Source: an uncultured Clostridia bacterium (GTDB lineage: Bacteria; Bacillota; Clostridia; Lachnospirales; Lachnospiraceae). Taken from it: a stretch of 64,000 bases of DNA. The stretch spans positions 103,065 to 167,064 of the forward strand of contig CANDNA010000001.1 in assembly GCA_947385955.1 (NCBI GenBank). Reading direction: 5' to 3'. Below the pieces are notes generated by a model, which was not told where the DNA came from, did no database searches, and was given only the letters and a program-made list of their open reading frames with translations. How positions within the stretch are numbered: the stretch's first letter is position 1; every line of letters starts with the position of its first letter. Positions 7,579 through 16,888 of this stretch are shown here, in pieces. The position numbers were made by a program, and so were the translations under genes.

Positions 7579-7811
7579 TGCCAATTGGTACATATCGTTT
7601 GCTGACCGCTGCCTGTGGAGGATATTAGAAGTTCTTAGTGCTTTGCTCACTGTCAGCAATTCCCGGACAGGGATGTCCGGGAACGGCCTGCCTGAGCCTG
7701 GATGGCGAATGCAGGCCAGTTGCGTCACCTGCCAAATCCTGAATCAAAGTACTTAGAACTACTTATATCCGCAGCCCGGAAGCGGACGCAAACGATATGT
7801 ACAAATTGGCA
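7579..7811. repeat. Long imperfect inverted-repeat element, MITE-like
   Basis: 24-base ends (7579-7602 and 7788-7811) pair with one mismatch. The arms continue inward to about 7645 and 7745 with blocks such as AGAAGTTCTTAGTGCTTTG against its near-complement. The centre holds two more hairpins, TCCCGGACA-ggga-TGTCCGGGA and GGCCTGC...GCAGGCC. No transposase ORF is present. It lies between the terminator and the 3' end of the chemoreceptor gene. Confidence 0.75.
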
Positions 7812-7845
7812 GGCACAAAAAACACAGGCTTTTCACATGCAAATC

Positions 7846-9540
7846 CTATATCTGAAACCGATTCATCAGCTCCACCATAGCCTCTACCTGGGTCTTTTGC
7901 TCTTCGCTGACTGCTGCCGTTTCTTCTGAGGTAGCCGAATTGTTATCCACTACGGAGGATACCTCAGCGATACTGTCGTTGACATCCCGCATATGAGCTG
8001 TATTCCGTTTCAGCATCTCCACAATCTGACCGATCTTTTCGGTAGCGGCTTCTGTATCTTCCATCACTTCTTTCATATTGGCTGTGGTCTCATCTGCAAT
8101 GGTAATTCCTCTTTCCATTACGGTCACTGTGGTTTCAATCAGTTCCGTGGTTTTTCCCGCAGCTTTTGCCGACTCATTGGCCAGATTCTTGACCTGTTCC
8201 GCCACAACCGCAAAGCCTCTTCCGGTCTCTCCTGCCCTGGCAGCCTCAATCGCCGCATTCAGGGAGAGCAGATTGGTCTGAGAAGCAATATCCTCGATAT
8301 CCTCAATGATCGTACCGATCTGACCGGAGCACTTGCTGATTTCTTCGATGGCTCTTCTCAGTTCTGTCATCTTCTGATTTCCTCTGGACAGTGTCTCACC
8401 GGCTCTGGAAGCAATTTTCGCCGATTCCTCCGCTTCTTTGGCATTCTGCTCCATGCTTCTGGTCATCTCATCAAAGGTAATCATCAGCTCTGACACCTGG
8501 GTAGCCTGGGCCGTACAGCCTTCTGCCAGATCCTCAGCCGCACATGCAAGCTGGTCGGAACCGCTGTCGATCTGAGCGGAAACACGGCGGATGGTCTGCA
8601 GGGTCTCCCGCATTTTCTCCCCGATCTTCTGGAAAGAATCCTTTACTTTTACAAACTCACCCACATATTCCTGTTCAATCTGTATGTTGTAATTGCCATC
8701 TCCCATCTGCTCCAGTACTTCCGTGATTTCCTGTATCATGCCAAGCAGATTCCGCTTCATAAAGGCAATCGCTGATACCATCCTGCCGACTTCACTGTCA
8801 TCCTCCTGCAAAGCCAGACCCGTATGGAAATTGCCGCCGGCCAGCACGCTCATCTGTTCCGATACCTTCACAATGGGCTGCAACAGCTCTTTGTCCGAAA
8901 ACTTTATCGTCTTGATCAACTGCATGACCACATAGAGAAAAGAAGCCGCAAACAACACTTCCGACAGAACCTGAAGCCCCTGCAGAAACGCCTGATTTTT
9001 GTCCTTACGTTCCAGAATACTGTTCACGGTAGTATCTGTCAGCGCATTGATCTGTGTCACACTTTCCTCATACTCCACACTAAATACACAGTCCTGGGCA
9101 GCCTGCAGATTGCCCTCCTTCACATATGCCATTGCCTGTTCTTCCAGCGGGACAAGATTTTCCGACAGAGAAGCGATCTGGTTCAGTTTCGCCCATTCTT
9201 CATCGGTGAGCCCGCAGTTCTGTAATGTCTCGATGGCATGATCCCTGTTCCGGTCCGTATTCAGCTCTTTCATATAAGCATTATAATACGTTTCATTTCC
9301 GGTCACCGCATAAGACTGTACTTCATGCGTCAATGTTTTGGAACCAATCCGATACTGGTTCAGCGCTTTGACCGTATCCAGCTGGGCTTTCTGTACTCTT
9401 GACATGCAGATATTAAATGCAAGAAAACCCAGCAACAGAACCATACCCAGCCCCACTGCAACAAATGCCTGTTGTACCAGACGGCGCAGCCGCGCGGCCT
9501 GACTCTTTTTTCCCTGTACACCAACTTCACTTTTTCCCAT
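7846..9540 (-). CDS. Methyl-accepting chemotaxis protein, four-helix-bundle sensor
   Basis: 564 residues. Transmembrane helix about residues 20-45, a periplasm-side helical sensor (~45-195) of the four-helix-bundle kind, a second helix ~195-215, HAMP ~215-280, and the cytoplasmic signalling hairpin. The kinase-contacting tip reads [20 protein letters not shown] followed by [27 protein letters not shown] precedes the ATG. It would sense a small extracellular ligand and feed CheA. Its own promoter lies at 9589-9617, and no che or flagellar genes are nearby. Confidence 0.93.
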   Translation of the reverse strand: MGKSEVGVQGKKSQAARLRRLVQQAFVAVGLGMVLLLGFLAFNICMSRVQKAQLDTVKALNQYRIGSKTLTHEVQSYAVTGNETYYNAYMKELNTDRNRDHAIETLQNCGLTDEEWAKLNQIASLSENLVPLEEQAMAYVKEGNLQAAQDCVFSVEYEESVTQINALTDTTVNSILERKDKNQAFLQGLQVLSEVLFAASFLYVVMQLIKTIKFSDKELLQPIVKVSEQMSVLAGGNFHTGLALQEDDSEVGRMVSAIAFMKRNLLGMIQEITEVLEQMGDGNYNIQIEQEYVGEFVKVKDSFQKIGEKMRETLQTIRRVSAQIDSGSDQLACAAEDLAEGCTAQATQVSELMITFDEMTRSMEQNAKEAEESAKIASRAGETLSRGNQKMTELRRAIEEISKCSGQIGTIIEDIEDIASQTNLLSLNAAIEAARAGETGRGFAVVAEQVKNLANESAKAAGKTTELIETTVTVMERGITIADETTANMKEVMEDTEAATEKIGQIVEMLKRNTAHMRDVNDSIAEVSSVVDNNSATSEETAAVSEEQKTQVEAMVELMNRFQI

Positions 9541-9588
9541 AAGTTTTCTCCCAATCCCTGAACTAACCAGTTAATATTGATACTAACC

Positions 9589-9617
9589 ATTATACCTGAG
9601 AGAAGCCCGATGGTCAA
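9589..9617 (-). promoter_or_regulatory. Sigma-A promoter of the chemoreceptor gene
   Basis: Minus strand TTGACC (9612-9617), 17-base spacer, TATAAT (9589-9594), about 50 bases before the ATG at 9540. Confidence 0.8.
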
Positions 9618-9763
9618 TGTTTCCTGGCATTTGAGTTTCCCTGTTTACTCCTGGATACCATAAAAATGCAAAAACATTGTACCTTTCATAACAGAGAAAT
9701 GTCAGCTGTGTAAGCCTTGCCACGGCTGTCCATAAAGGCGGCATTTTCCCCGCGGAATTAAAG

Positions 9764-11866
9764 TTATGTCTGTCTTTCCAGATACACTCCAACAGCCTGC
9801 ATATCCTCCCTGAACCGTACATGCACGCCGTCGTCACGGAGCACGGCCTGACCGGCTCCGTCAGAGTACAGATCACGAATCACAAAACCATCCGGTATGG
9901 GAACGGTTCCTTCTGTTCCTGCCGCCCCATGAAATCCATGAAATACTGCAAATGCCTTTCCGTCATCCCCCACGCGCAGTACGCCCTGCCAGCCCTGGGG
10001 GTGGCGATAGCTGGTAATCTCCGTACCATACCTCCAGGTAAATCCTTTTTTTATCACAGGTGCTATTTTCTTATAAAAAGCAATACCGTCATCGATCACC
10101 TTCCACTGCGTTTCCGAAAGCTCCTGTACATCTCCGGAGATACACATCCGTCCCAGAAAAGTGGCTGCCATGGAATAGGCAATCCGCTTCGGGGAATCCT
10201 CTCTGCGGAGCACAGCCCAGATCTGGCTTTGGCGTGGGAGAATGGCCCGATGGAGGTTGGCGGCGATAATGGGAATCTCCTCGCATTCATGGGCATCGGA
10301 AAAAGACGCCATACTGCACTCTGACATCATCAGCGGCTCCAGTTTATGACCGCCGGAAGAACAGTTTTCAAGAACAATTCCCGGCACCCCGGCCTTCACC
10401 ATCCGTATAAAAGCCAGCGAAGCCTCCATATTCTGCCGCAGCCCTTCTCCCAGACTTTCCGCCCCGTCGCATCCTAAGCCGATGGTATCATTATAATCCA
10501 TCTTCATATAGCCAAAACCATATTTCTTTAATGTGCCGATGACTTTTTCCGTCAGGTATTCCTGCACCCAGGGCTGACGCATATCCCAGAAACGACGCAT
10601 AGTCGTGGTCAACGGCCGTCCGTCCCGTTTCAGCAGATGTTCCGTATCCTGATATGCCTGCGCCTGACTGCCTATGTTGTCAATCTCAAACCAGATGCCG
10701 GGCTTCATACCGTTTGCCCTGATGAGATCCGTTGTCTTTTGCAGGCCTTCGGGAAACAATTCCTCCGATACCTTATAATCCCCCATAGCGATGTCCCAGG
10801 GGATCCCATTCTGCCTGTACCAGCCGCAGTCAATTACAAAATAAGAAAACCCTTTCCCTTTGATGGTCTCCACAATTTTCTGAATATTGTCATGACTGGG
10901 ACATCCCCAGGTCGTACAGTATTCATTGAAGAGAACAGGAAGCTCCTGCTCGCACTCCGGCCCCTGATCCACTGTCCTATCCAGCGCCGATGTCAGTCTC
11001 TGAAAGATCACTTCCCGGTCCCGGCTGCGGCATACGGACAATATCGCCTCCGGTGTGGTAAAGTCTTCCCCCGGCTCCACATGTTTCATCCAGTGTCCCA
11101 GTTCCCGGTCAGCCAGGCCGCCAGAGATCGCTACATCGTCACCCCGCCGGTATACTTCCATCTGCCAGGAGGCATTGTGGGCAATCTGCGCACCCCAGAA
11201 TATCTGATTCACCTGGTCTTCAAGCACCAGAATGGGAAAATATCCGTTCACCGGCATGGAGCCGGCCTGTCCGAAGCGTTCCGCCCGTACTGCATGCCCT
11301 GCCCAGGAAGGCTCCAACTGCAGTTCTTCCAATGTCCTCGTTTCAAGACGCCCTTCCATACTCCACACACTGCGCAGCCGGTGCATGCGAATGGTATCAT
11401 GGCCATCCCCTTCCATAAAGGGAGAAATCTTCCCCAGGGAAAAGCTGGACAAAAGTTCCAGCGTCGCCCTCTTCCGCCCTGCATTGAGAAATGTGCAGTA
11501 CGACCGGAGAGTCTTATCCCCTTCATGAAAAATCAAATGATGTTTTATTTTATAATTACGTCCATCTTCCAGAACCGTACAGATATCCGACCTTCCGTTA
11601 TCCCCTGTCACGGTCTGCTCTCTGTACCGGAAATCCAGTACGCTCTGTCCCTGACGCAGCGTCCTTCCGCCGGCATAGCCGCCCGGATACGTATCCCCTG
11701 CTATTTTAATCTGAACCAGACTGTCGCCATAAGGTTTCTCACGCTTTGCCTCCCGGTACTCCATACCGGCCGGCAGCAGTACCAGTTCCGGATTCTCAGT
11801 CTCACTGTCCATTCCGTAAACGGCCTGCATATCTCCCAGCTTATGCATTGCTATTATTTTCCACAT
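9764..11866 (-). CDS. Alpha-galactosidase, GH36 family
   Basis: 700 residues, the usual GH36 length: N-terminal beta-supersandwich (~1-270), (beta/alpha)8 barrel (~280-610), C-terminal beta domain. The nucleophile motif GYMKMDYND places the catalytic Asp at residue 457. The barrel-end segment ENCSSGGHK and SFSDAHECEE matches the region with the acid/base Asp. It hydrolyses terminal alpha-1,6-galactosyl residues of melibiose and raffinose-type sugars. There is no signal peptide, so it is cytoplasmic and acts on sugars imported by the ABC transporter encoded immediately upstream. Confidence 0.92.
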   Translation of the reverse strand: MWKIIAMHKLGDMQAVYGMDSETENPELVLLPAGMEYREAKREKPYGDSLVQIKIAGDTYPGGYAGGRTLRQGQSVLDFRYREQTVTGDNGRSDICTVLEDGRNYKIKHHLIFHEGDKTLRSYCTFLNAGRKRATLELLSSFSLGKISPFMEGDGHDTIRMHRLRSVWSMEGRLETRTLEELQLEPSWAGHAVRAERFGQAGSMPVNGYFPILVLEDQVNQIFWGAQIAHNASWQMEVYRRGDDVAISGGLADRELGHWMKHVEPGEDFTTPEAILSVCRSRDREVIFQRLTSALDRTVDQGPECEQELPVLFNEYCTTWGCPSHDNIQKIVETIKGKGFSYFVIDCGWYRQNGIPWDIAMGDYKVSEELFPEGLQKTTDLIRANGMKPGIWFEIDNIGSQAQAYQDTEHLLKRDGRPLTTTMRRFWDMRQPWVQEYLTEKVIGTLKKYGFGYMKMDYNDTIGLGCDGAESLGEGLRQNMEASLAFIRMVKAGVPGIVLENCSSGGHKLEPLMMSECSMASFSDAHECEEIPIIAANLHRAILPRQSQIWAVLRREDSPKRIAYSMAATFLGRMCISGDVQELSETQWKVIDDGIAFYKKIAPVIKKGFTWRYGTEITSYRHPQGWQGVLRVGDDGKAFAVFHGFHGAAGTEGTVPIPDGFVIRDLYSDGAGQAVLRDDGVHVRFREDMQAVGVYLERQT

Positions 11867-11885
11867 ATTGTCCCTTTATCCTTTC

Positions 11886-12755
11886 TCATCCTTTGACCGC
11901 GCCTACCGTCATTCCCTTGATAAAGTATTTCTGCAGGCTCATAAACAGAATCGCAATAGGCAGTACGGAAATGACAATGGCCGCCATAGCCGTCGTATAG
12001 TCGCTGGTCTGCGCTGAAAACAGAGACTGGATGGCTACCGTCAGGGTCTTTAATTCCTTCTTGCTCACATACAGACTGGCCAGCAGATAGTCATTCCAGA
12101 TCTGAAAAGCCTGCATGATAATCAATGTGGCCATAGCAGGCTTCAGCAGCGGCATCACTACCGTAAAATAGGTGCGGAATACCGAACAGCCGTCAATTCT
12201 GGCTGCCTCCTCCAGTTCTATGGGGACAGTGGACATAAAACTGTTCATCAGAAAAACGCCGAACGAAATACCTGTCGCCACATACATGAAAATAATACCG
12301 TACCTGGTATTGGTCAGATTCAGGCGGTAACCAATGATATAGATTGGCAGGAATAACGCCTGATAGGGTATCAGGATGCCTACAATAAAATATATGTAAC
12401 AGAATTTGAAAAACCTGGCCCGGCATCTGGCAATAGCCCAGGCAGTGGTCCCGCATAACAACGCCAGAATCAAAACGCTCACCGCCGTGTATAAAAAGGT
12501 ATTGGTAAAGGTGGTAGCCAGATTCAGTTTGTCAAAAGCCTTTTTGTAATTGTCCAGTTGAAATGAGGACGGCAGCGACAGAGGGCTGGTCAGATACAGT
12601 TCTTTCTTTGTCTTAAACGAATAATTGATGATAATGAGCAGCGGCGCGATAAATACCACTGCCATCACAGACATGATAATCTGTATCAACAGCGTGGTTC
12701 TGGTATAACGCTGATGCGGCGCCTCTTCCGCCTGTTTCTTTTTATTCCATGCCAT
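11886..12755 (-). CDS. ABC sugar transporter permease, MalG type
   Basis: 289 residues with six predicted membrane helices and the EAA loop: ELEEAARIDGCSVFRTYFTVVMPLLKP contains the conserved EAA...G signature that docks the ATPase. Its start overlaps the upstream permease stop (ATG at 12755). It lies 19 bases before the alpha-galactosidase, so substrate is probably an alpha-galactoside. The ATPase subunit is not encoded in the operon; a shared MsmK-type ATPase elsewhere is usual for such systems. Confidence 0.9.
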   Translation of the reverse strand: MAWNKKKQAEEAPHQRYTRTTLLIQIIMSVMAVVFIAPLLIIINYSFKTKKELYLTSPLSLPSSFQLDNYKKAFDKLNLATTFTNTFLYTAVSVLILALLCGTTAWAIARCRARFFKFCYIYFIVGILIPYQALFLPIYIIGYRLNLTNTRYGIIFMYVATGISFGVFLMNSFMSTVPIELEEAARIDGCSVFRTYFTVVMPLLKPAMATLIIMQAFQIWNDYLLASLYVSKKELKTLTVAIQSLFSAQTSDYTTAMAAIVISVLPIAILFMSLQKYFIKGMTVGAVKG

Positions 12756-13639
12756 TATTGCTGCACCTCCTTACTCTTTAATCCTTTTACCTGGATCAGC
12801 GCCACCAGCAGCAGTACGATGACCAGCGAAACGGACATGGCCGATCCGTATCCATACTGTCTGCCATTGATGGCCGTGGCATAAGTCTGATAAATCACGG
12901 AAGTGGATGCCCTGCCCGGACCTCCTTTGGTAGACGATACAAGCAGATCATACACTTTCAGGGAACCGGTGGTAATACCAACCACGCAAATGGTAATGGC
13001 CGGCGCCAGCATGGGAATGGTCACATTTTTAAACCGTGTCCAGGCGCCTGCGCCGTCTACCTTGGCAGCTTCATACAAATCGCCCGGTATGGACTGCAGC
13101 CCTGCCAGATAAATCAGCATCCAATAGCCCACCCATTGCCAGTTATTGGCGATCAGCAAACCGGAAAGCACCGTCTTGCCGTCCCCGAAAAGCAGGAAAT
13201 TGAAACTTGTCCCCAAAAGTTCGTTCACTGCAGGCAGTACATTGGAAAACATCTTCAGCCAGACAAAGCCTACGATCAGCGCACTGATCAGACACGGCAC
13301 AAAAAATGCCGTACGATATACCTTCTGGGCCTTGATGCCGCTGTCCAGCGCCACCGCAAACAGAAGGGCCAGTACATTCTGGATAATCGTATTGCCAATG
13401 GTAAATTTCAACGTAAACCACCAGGCTGACCGGAAATCCGGATCCTGCAGCAGATCCAGATAATTCTTGAAACCCACAAAGGGTTTTTCCGCCGACATGC
13501 CGTCCCAGCTCGTAAAGGAATAACGGAATGCCAAAAGCAACGGAATAATCAGGCCAATTGTAAAAATAATCAGGCCGGGAAGTACCAGAAGCAGATATTG
13601 CTTCTCCATATTTTTTTCCATGGTATTGTTTCTTTTCAT
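12755..13639 (-). CDS. ABC sugar transporter permease, MalF/UgpA type
   Basis: 294 residues from ATG 13639, chosen because GGAGGTTCT precedes it. Six membrane helices and the EAA loop DLYEAAKVDGAGAWTRFKNVTIP are seen. It pairs with the MalG-type permease whose start overlaps its stop. The first helix follows a short basic N-terminus. It forms the transmembrane channel for the sugar delivered by the upstream lipoprotein. Confidence 0.9.
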   Translation of the reverse strand: MKRNNTMEKNMEKQYLLLVLPGLIIFTIGLIIPLLLAFRYSFTSWDGMSAEKPFVGFKNYLDLLQDPDFRSAWWFTLKFTIGNTIIQNVLALLFAVALDSGIKAQKVYRTAFFVPCLISALIVGFVWLKMFSNVLPAVNELLGTSFNFLLFGDGKTVLSGLLIANNWQWVGYWMLIYLAGLQSIPGDLYEAAKVDGAGAWTRFKNVTIPMLAPAITICVVGITTGSLKVYDLLVSSTKGGPGRASTSVIYQTYATAINGRQYGYGSAMSVSLVIVLLLVALIQVKGLKSKEVQQ

Positions 13640-13728
13640 AGAACCTCCAATCATGCATATTTCTATTGCATTGCAGAAAACCCGCCCTGCATGGATGTCA
13701 TGGGCAATATCGGATACGCGTTTACTGC

Positions 13729-13761
13729 AAAAGGGCTGCCGGCAGTCGCCGCAGCCCTTTT
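13729..13761 (-). terminator. Intra-operon hairpin between binding protein and permeases
   Basis: 11-bp stem AAAAGGGCTGC/GCAGCCCTTTT (13729-13739 and 13751-13761). It is followed on the minus strand by TTTTGC... Its place between binding-protein and permease genes fits a partial terminator that keeps binding-protein mRNA in excess. Confidence 0.75.
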
Positions 13762-13846
13762 CTCTCTTTTGAGGTTGTGATCCTCCGCTGTCTGCGGCAT
13801 TGTCAGGTCAATCTCTGTTCTCTGCAGCGGAGTATCCTGTACAGCG

Positions 13847-15184
13847 TCAGTTCGCGCTGCTCGCCCCCACTCTTCCGTCCGATGCTTTAAGCGCATCTTC
13901 AAATTCTGCATCGCCCTGAAGCCACGCCGCAATATCTTTGGCATTTTCTTCCTGGAAACCGCCCCATACAAGCTGGTTATTGCCCAGCGTCACATCGACG
14001 ATCATGCCGTCTGCCGCATACTTGTCAATATCCTCCTGGCTGGGATTTGCAAAAGTCGGAGTAACATCTTTGAGCATGGAAGCCGTCTTTGTATAATCGT
14101 AGATTTCCACTGCCAGATCCTTGTTTCCGGTCAGGACATCCAATACGCAGTTGATGGCGTCCTGATGTTCGCTGTTCGCGCTGGTCATAACGGTAATATT
14201 CGGTTCAAAGATCAGTTTGGAATCACCGGTCTGATTCGGGAACGGGAAGATTCCGAAATCAAAACTTTCATCAATATCCAGGAAATTCTGGATGGACCAG
14301 GAACCGGATACCTTCATTGCCGCTTCGCCCAGTACCATCTTTGCGTCGCAGTCTGTCTGTTCTGTGGAGAATGTCTCCGGATAGGTATTGTCAAAAATCA
14401 GTTTGTTGTACTGATATGCTGTCTGTACCGCTTTGTCTTCAGAGAAAGATACTTCCCCTGCTCGGAATTTGTCTCCCCACTCCGGATCATTGTTGAATAC
14501 ATCATTCATCATGAACTGCATGGTCACATTGCCGATAGACCATGTATCCACCATATGGCTTGCAAAAGGTGTGATGCCCTTTGCTTTGCAGTCGTCAATA
14601 ATAGCCTGCAGATCTTCCTGGGTTTTGGGGATTTCCCAGCCGTTCTCCGCAAACATGGTTTTATTGTAATATACTCCCTGGTATAATGCGTTGTATACAA
14701 GGCCGTAGGTCTTGCCGTCAATCGTTACATTTTCCCTGGCGGCATCCAGTCCTCTGTCCAGGTATGTGGCATCAATCTCACCGAGAATACCCTGCGGTGC
14801 GTAAGTAGCCACATCCTGCGCCTTGCCGATCATAATATCAGGCAGGCCGGACTGCATATACTGCTGCATCTTTGGCTGGAAATCATTTCCCCAGTCCACG
14901 CATTCCCACTCCAGTGTGATGTTGGGATACTGCTCTGCCAGCGCTTCGTCGATCATGTCCTCAATGCCCGCATCCGTTGTGGACTGCCCTGCCAATACGG
15001 TCAGGGTCACCGGTTCCGATACATCACCGCCGCCTGCATTTTCTGCCGCTCCGGCAGCCGCTTCTTCATTTTCCGCAGGCGCAGGAGCCTCTGACGGCGC
15101 ACTGTCTCCGCCTCCACCGCACCCTGTCAGAGCGCCGGCAACCATTGCTGTTCCTAACATAAGGCTGATTAGTTTTTTCTTCAT
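13847..15184 (-). CDS. Sugar-binding lipoprotein of an ABC transporter
   Basis: 445 residues. Signal sequence with lipobox LTGC (lipidated Cys about residue 22), followed by a low-complexity Gly/Ala/Glu linker (to ~55) and a two-lobed family-1 solute-binding domain. It captures the sugar outside the membrane for the two permeases. It is followed by the intra-operon hairpin and preceded by the YesM/YesN-type two-component genes. Given the terminal gene, alpha-galactosides such as melibiose or raffinose are the likely ligands. Confidence 0.92.
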   Translation of the reverse strand: MKKKLISLMLGTAMVAGALTGCGGGGDSAPSEAPAPAENEEAAAGAAENAGGGDVSEPVTLTVLAGQSTTDAGIEDMIDEALAEQYPNITLEWECVDWGNDFQPKMQQYMQSGLPDIMIGKAQDVATYAPQGILGEIDATYLDRGLDAARENVTIDGKTYGLVYNALYQGVYYNKTMFAENGWEIPKTQEDLQAIIDDCKAKGITPFASHMVDTWSIGNVTMQFMMNDVFNNDPEWGDKFRAGEVSFSEDKAVQTAYQYNKLIFDNTYPETFSTEQTDCDAKMVLGEAAMKVSGSWSIQNFLDIDESFDFGIFPFPNQTGDSKLIFEPNITVMTSANSEHQDAINCVLDVLTGNKDLAVEIYDYTKTASMLKDVTPTFANPSQEDIDKYAADGMIVDVTLGNNQLVWGGFQEENAKDIAAWLQGDAEFEDALKASDGRVGASSAN

Positions 15185-15301
15185 ACGCTTCTCCCTATCC
15201 TTTCTGCTTTTTCATGTTGTATCCAGTTTACCCTGTTTTGCCCGGCAGGAACTAGGACATATTTGTAAAGATAGGTTGTACTTTTTTGTGCATTGCCGCT
15301 C

Positions 15302-16888
15302 TCAGAGATCCCCCCGATACTCCCTGGGACTCTTCCCGGTAATTTTTTTAAATACTCTGCTGAAATAGGTATAATCATCATACCCTGTCAGAAATGCGAT
15401 TTCTGTCAGGTTGATGTTTTTATCTTCCATATATTCTCTGGCCTTCCCCACTCTTTTTTCCGCAATATACAGCATCAGGTTCTTCCCTGTCTCCTGTTTG
15501 AACATTCTGGAAAAATAGGAACTTTCCACACCATACCGGCCGGCAAGCGTCACAAGGGTCAGTTCTTCAAAATAGTTTTCATCAATATATGATACAGCGG
15601 CCCTGATAATATCCCGGATGGTGCCGCCGGAATCCTGCCGGATCTGTGTCATCGCGCTGTCGATCAGTTCGGTCAGAATATCGGCCAGCAGTCTTTCATC
15701 CAGCCGTTCCACCATCTTATCCGCCATTTCGGCCAGATTTTCCATCTCCTGCATCTGCTCCGGCAGTCCTTTTTGCAGGGTATCGTCCAGCAGCAGGTTG
15801 GAAATCCGCTTAACGGTCTGTTTTACTTCCAGATAGCCCCAGCCCCGGTCTGCGCAGTGCGCCAGGCCGATGCCGTCCAGAATCAGTTCTTTCAACGCTT
15901 TGCCGTTCCCGCTTTTCAGCAATGCCCGGATCTGCATTTCCGTTTCCTGACTGATGCGGCTCAGTACCGTTTTCCGGATGCTCGTCTCCTCCTCATTGCA
16001 GAATATAACCATACTGTCTCTGCTGAAGGGCCTTGTCATCAGGACAGACACACTCTGCACATAAGCCCCATGGATGCTTTCCATGGTATAGGTATGTTCG
16101 CTGATACCAACAGTAACAGGACTTTTTCCCTCTTCCCTGAAATGCTCCAGAATCCGCAGCGCCGCTTTTTTCTGCCGGCTCTGATTCAGTTCTGTTATGA
16201 TAATAAATTCATTGGAGCGATAGATATGATTAAAGATCAGAAGATTTTCCAAATCGGTAATCTCCCTGATCCTCTCTTTGATATGGCAGGAAAGCAGGTT
16301 CATATCATAGTGAAAATCCTCCATATAACTCTGCAGTTCATGAATCTTAATCAGCATCACACTGCAGCCGGCCATGCCTGCCCCATCTCCCACGGCTATG
16401 GCCGGCATATAGGGCGTGCGCTGTTTTTCCACCAGAAAACTCAGTTCCCGATCCTGCATCAGGGAAGCGAATTTTCTGGTCTGCAGGCGGTCCGCCTCCT
16501 GCCTGCCGATAATCTCCAGCGCCCTGGAAATGGCATGTACCAGTTCTATCTTGCTCACAGGCTTGAGCAGATAATTGATAGCGCCCGCTATCAAAGTATT
16601 TTTCACATACTGAAAATCGTCGTAGCCGCTGATCACAAACACCACCGTTTCCGGCCAGCGCTCCTTTACCCGACGTACCAGATCCACACCGTTTACAAAC
16701 GGCATATTAATATCTGTAATGAGAATATCCGCTCCCTCCGTATCCATCCTCCAGAGAACTTCCTCCCCGTCCTCCGCCGGTTTCATAAACGTGATATGAT
16801 ATTCTTCCCAGTTGATCATGGTTCTGATCTTCTCCCGTGTCCAGTACTCATCATCCGCAATCAGCAGCCTGTATTTTACCTGTTCCAT
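15302..16888 (-). CDS. Response regulator with AraC output domain, YesN type
   Basis: 528 residues. Receiver domain 1-125 with phospho-acceptor Asp in ADILITDINMP, a variable middle region, and a C-terminal AraC helix-turn-helix (~430-528) ending KKITGKSPREYRGDL. GAGGTGGAGAC precedes the ATG, and the gene overlaps the kinase stop by 13 bases. YesN-type regulators activate neighbouring sugar ABC operons, so it probably turns on the binding protein, permeases and alpha-galactosidase that follow. Confidence 0.92.
   Translation of the reverse strand: MEQVKYRLLIADDEYWTREKIRTMINWEEYHITFMKPAEDGEEVLWRMDTEGADILITDINMPFVNGVDLVRRVKERWPETVVFVISGYDDFQYVKNTLIAGAINYLLKPVSKIELVHAISRALEIIGRQEADRLQTRKFASLMQDRELSFLVEKQRTPYMPAIAVGDGAGMAGCSVMLIKIHELQSYMEDFHYDMNLLSCHIKERIREITDLENLLIFNHIYRSNEFIIITELNQSRQKKAALRILEHFREEGKSPVTVGISEHTYTMESIHGAYVQSVSVLMTRPFSRDSMVIFCNEEETSIRKTVLSRISQETEMQIRALLKSGNGKALKELILDGIGLAHCADRGWGYLEVKQTVKRISNLLLDDTLQKGLPEQMQEMENLAEMADKMVERLDERLLADILTELIDSAMTQIRQDSGGTIRDIIRAAVSYIDENYFEELTLVTLAGRYGVESSYFSRMFKQETGKNLMLYIAEKRVGKAREYMEDKNINLTEIAFLTGYDDYTYFSRVFKKITGKSPREYRGDL

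Noticed and set aside
7414..7728. 104-codon minus-strand ORF
   Set aside because: It reads through the terminator and the inverted-repeat element; such ORFs are by-products of the repeat, not genes.
10637..11896. 419-codon plus-strand open frame
   Set aside because: Antisense of the alpha-galactosidase gene with no binding site and shadow-like composition.
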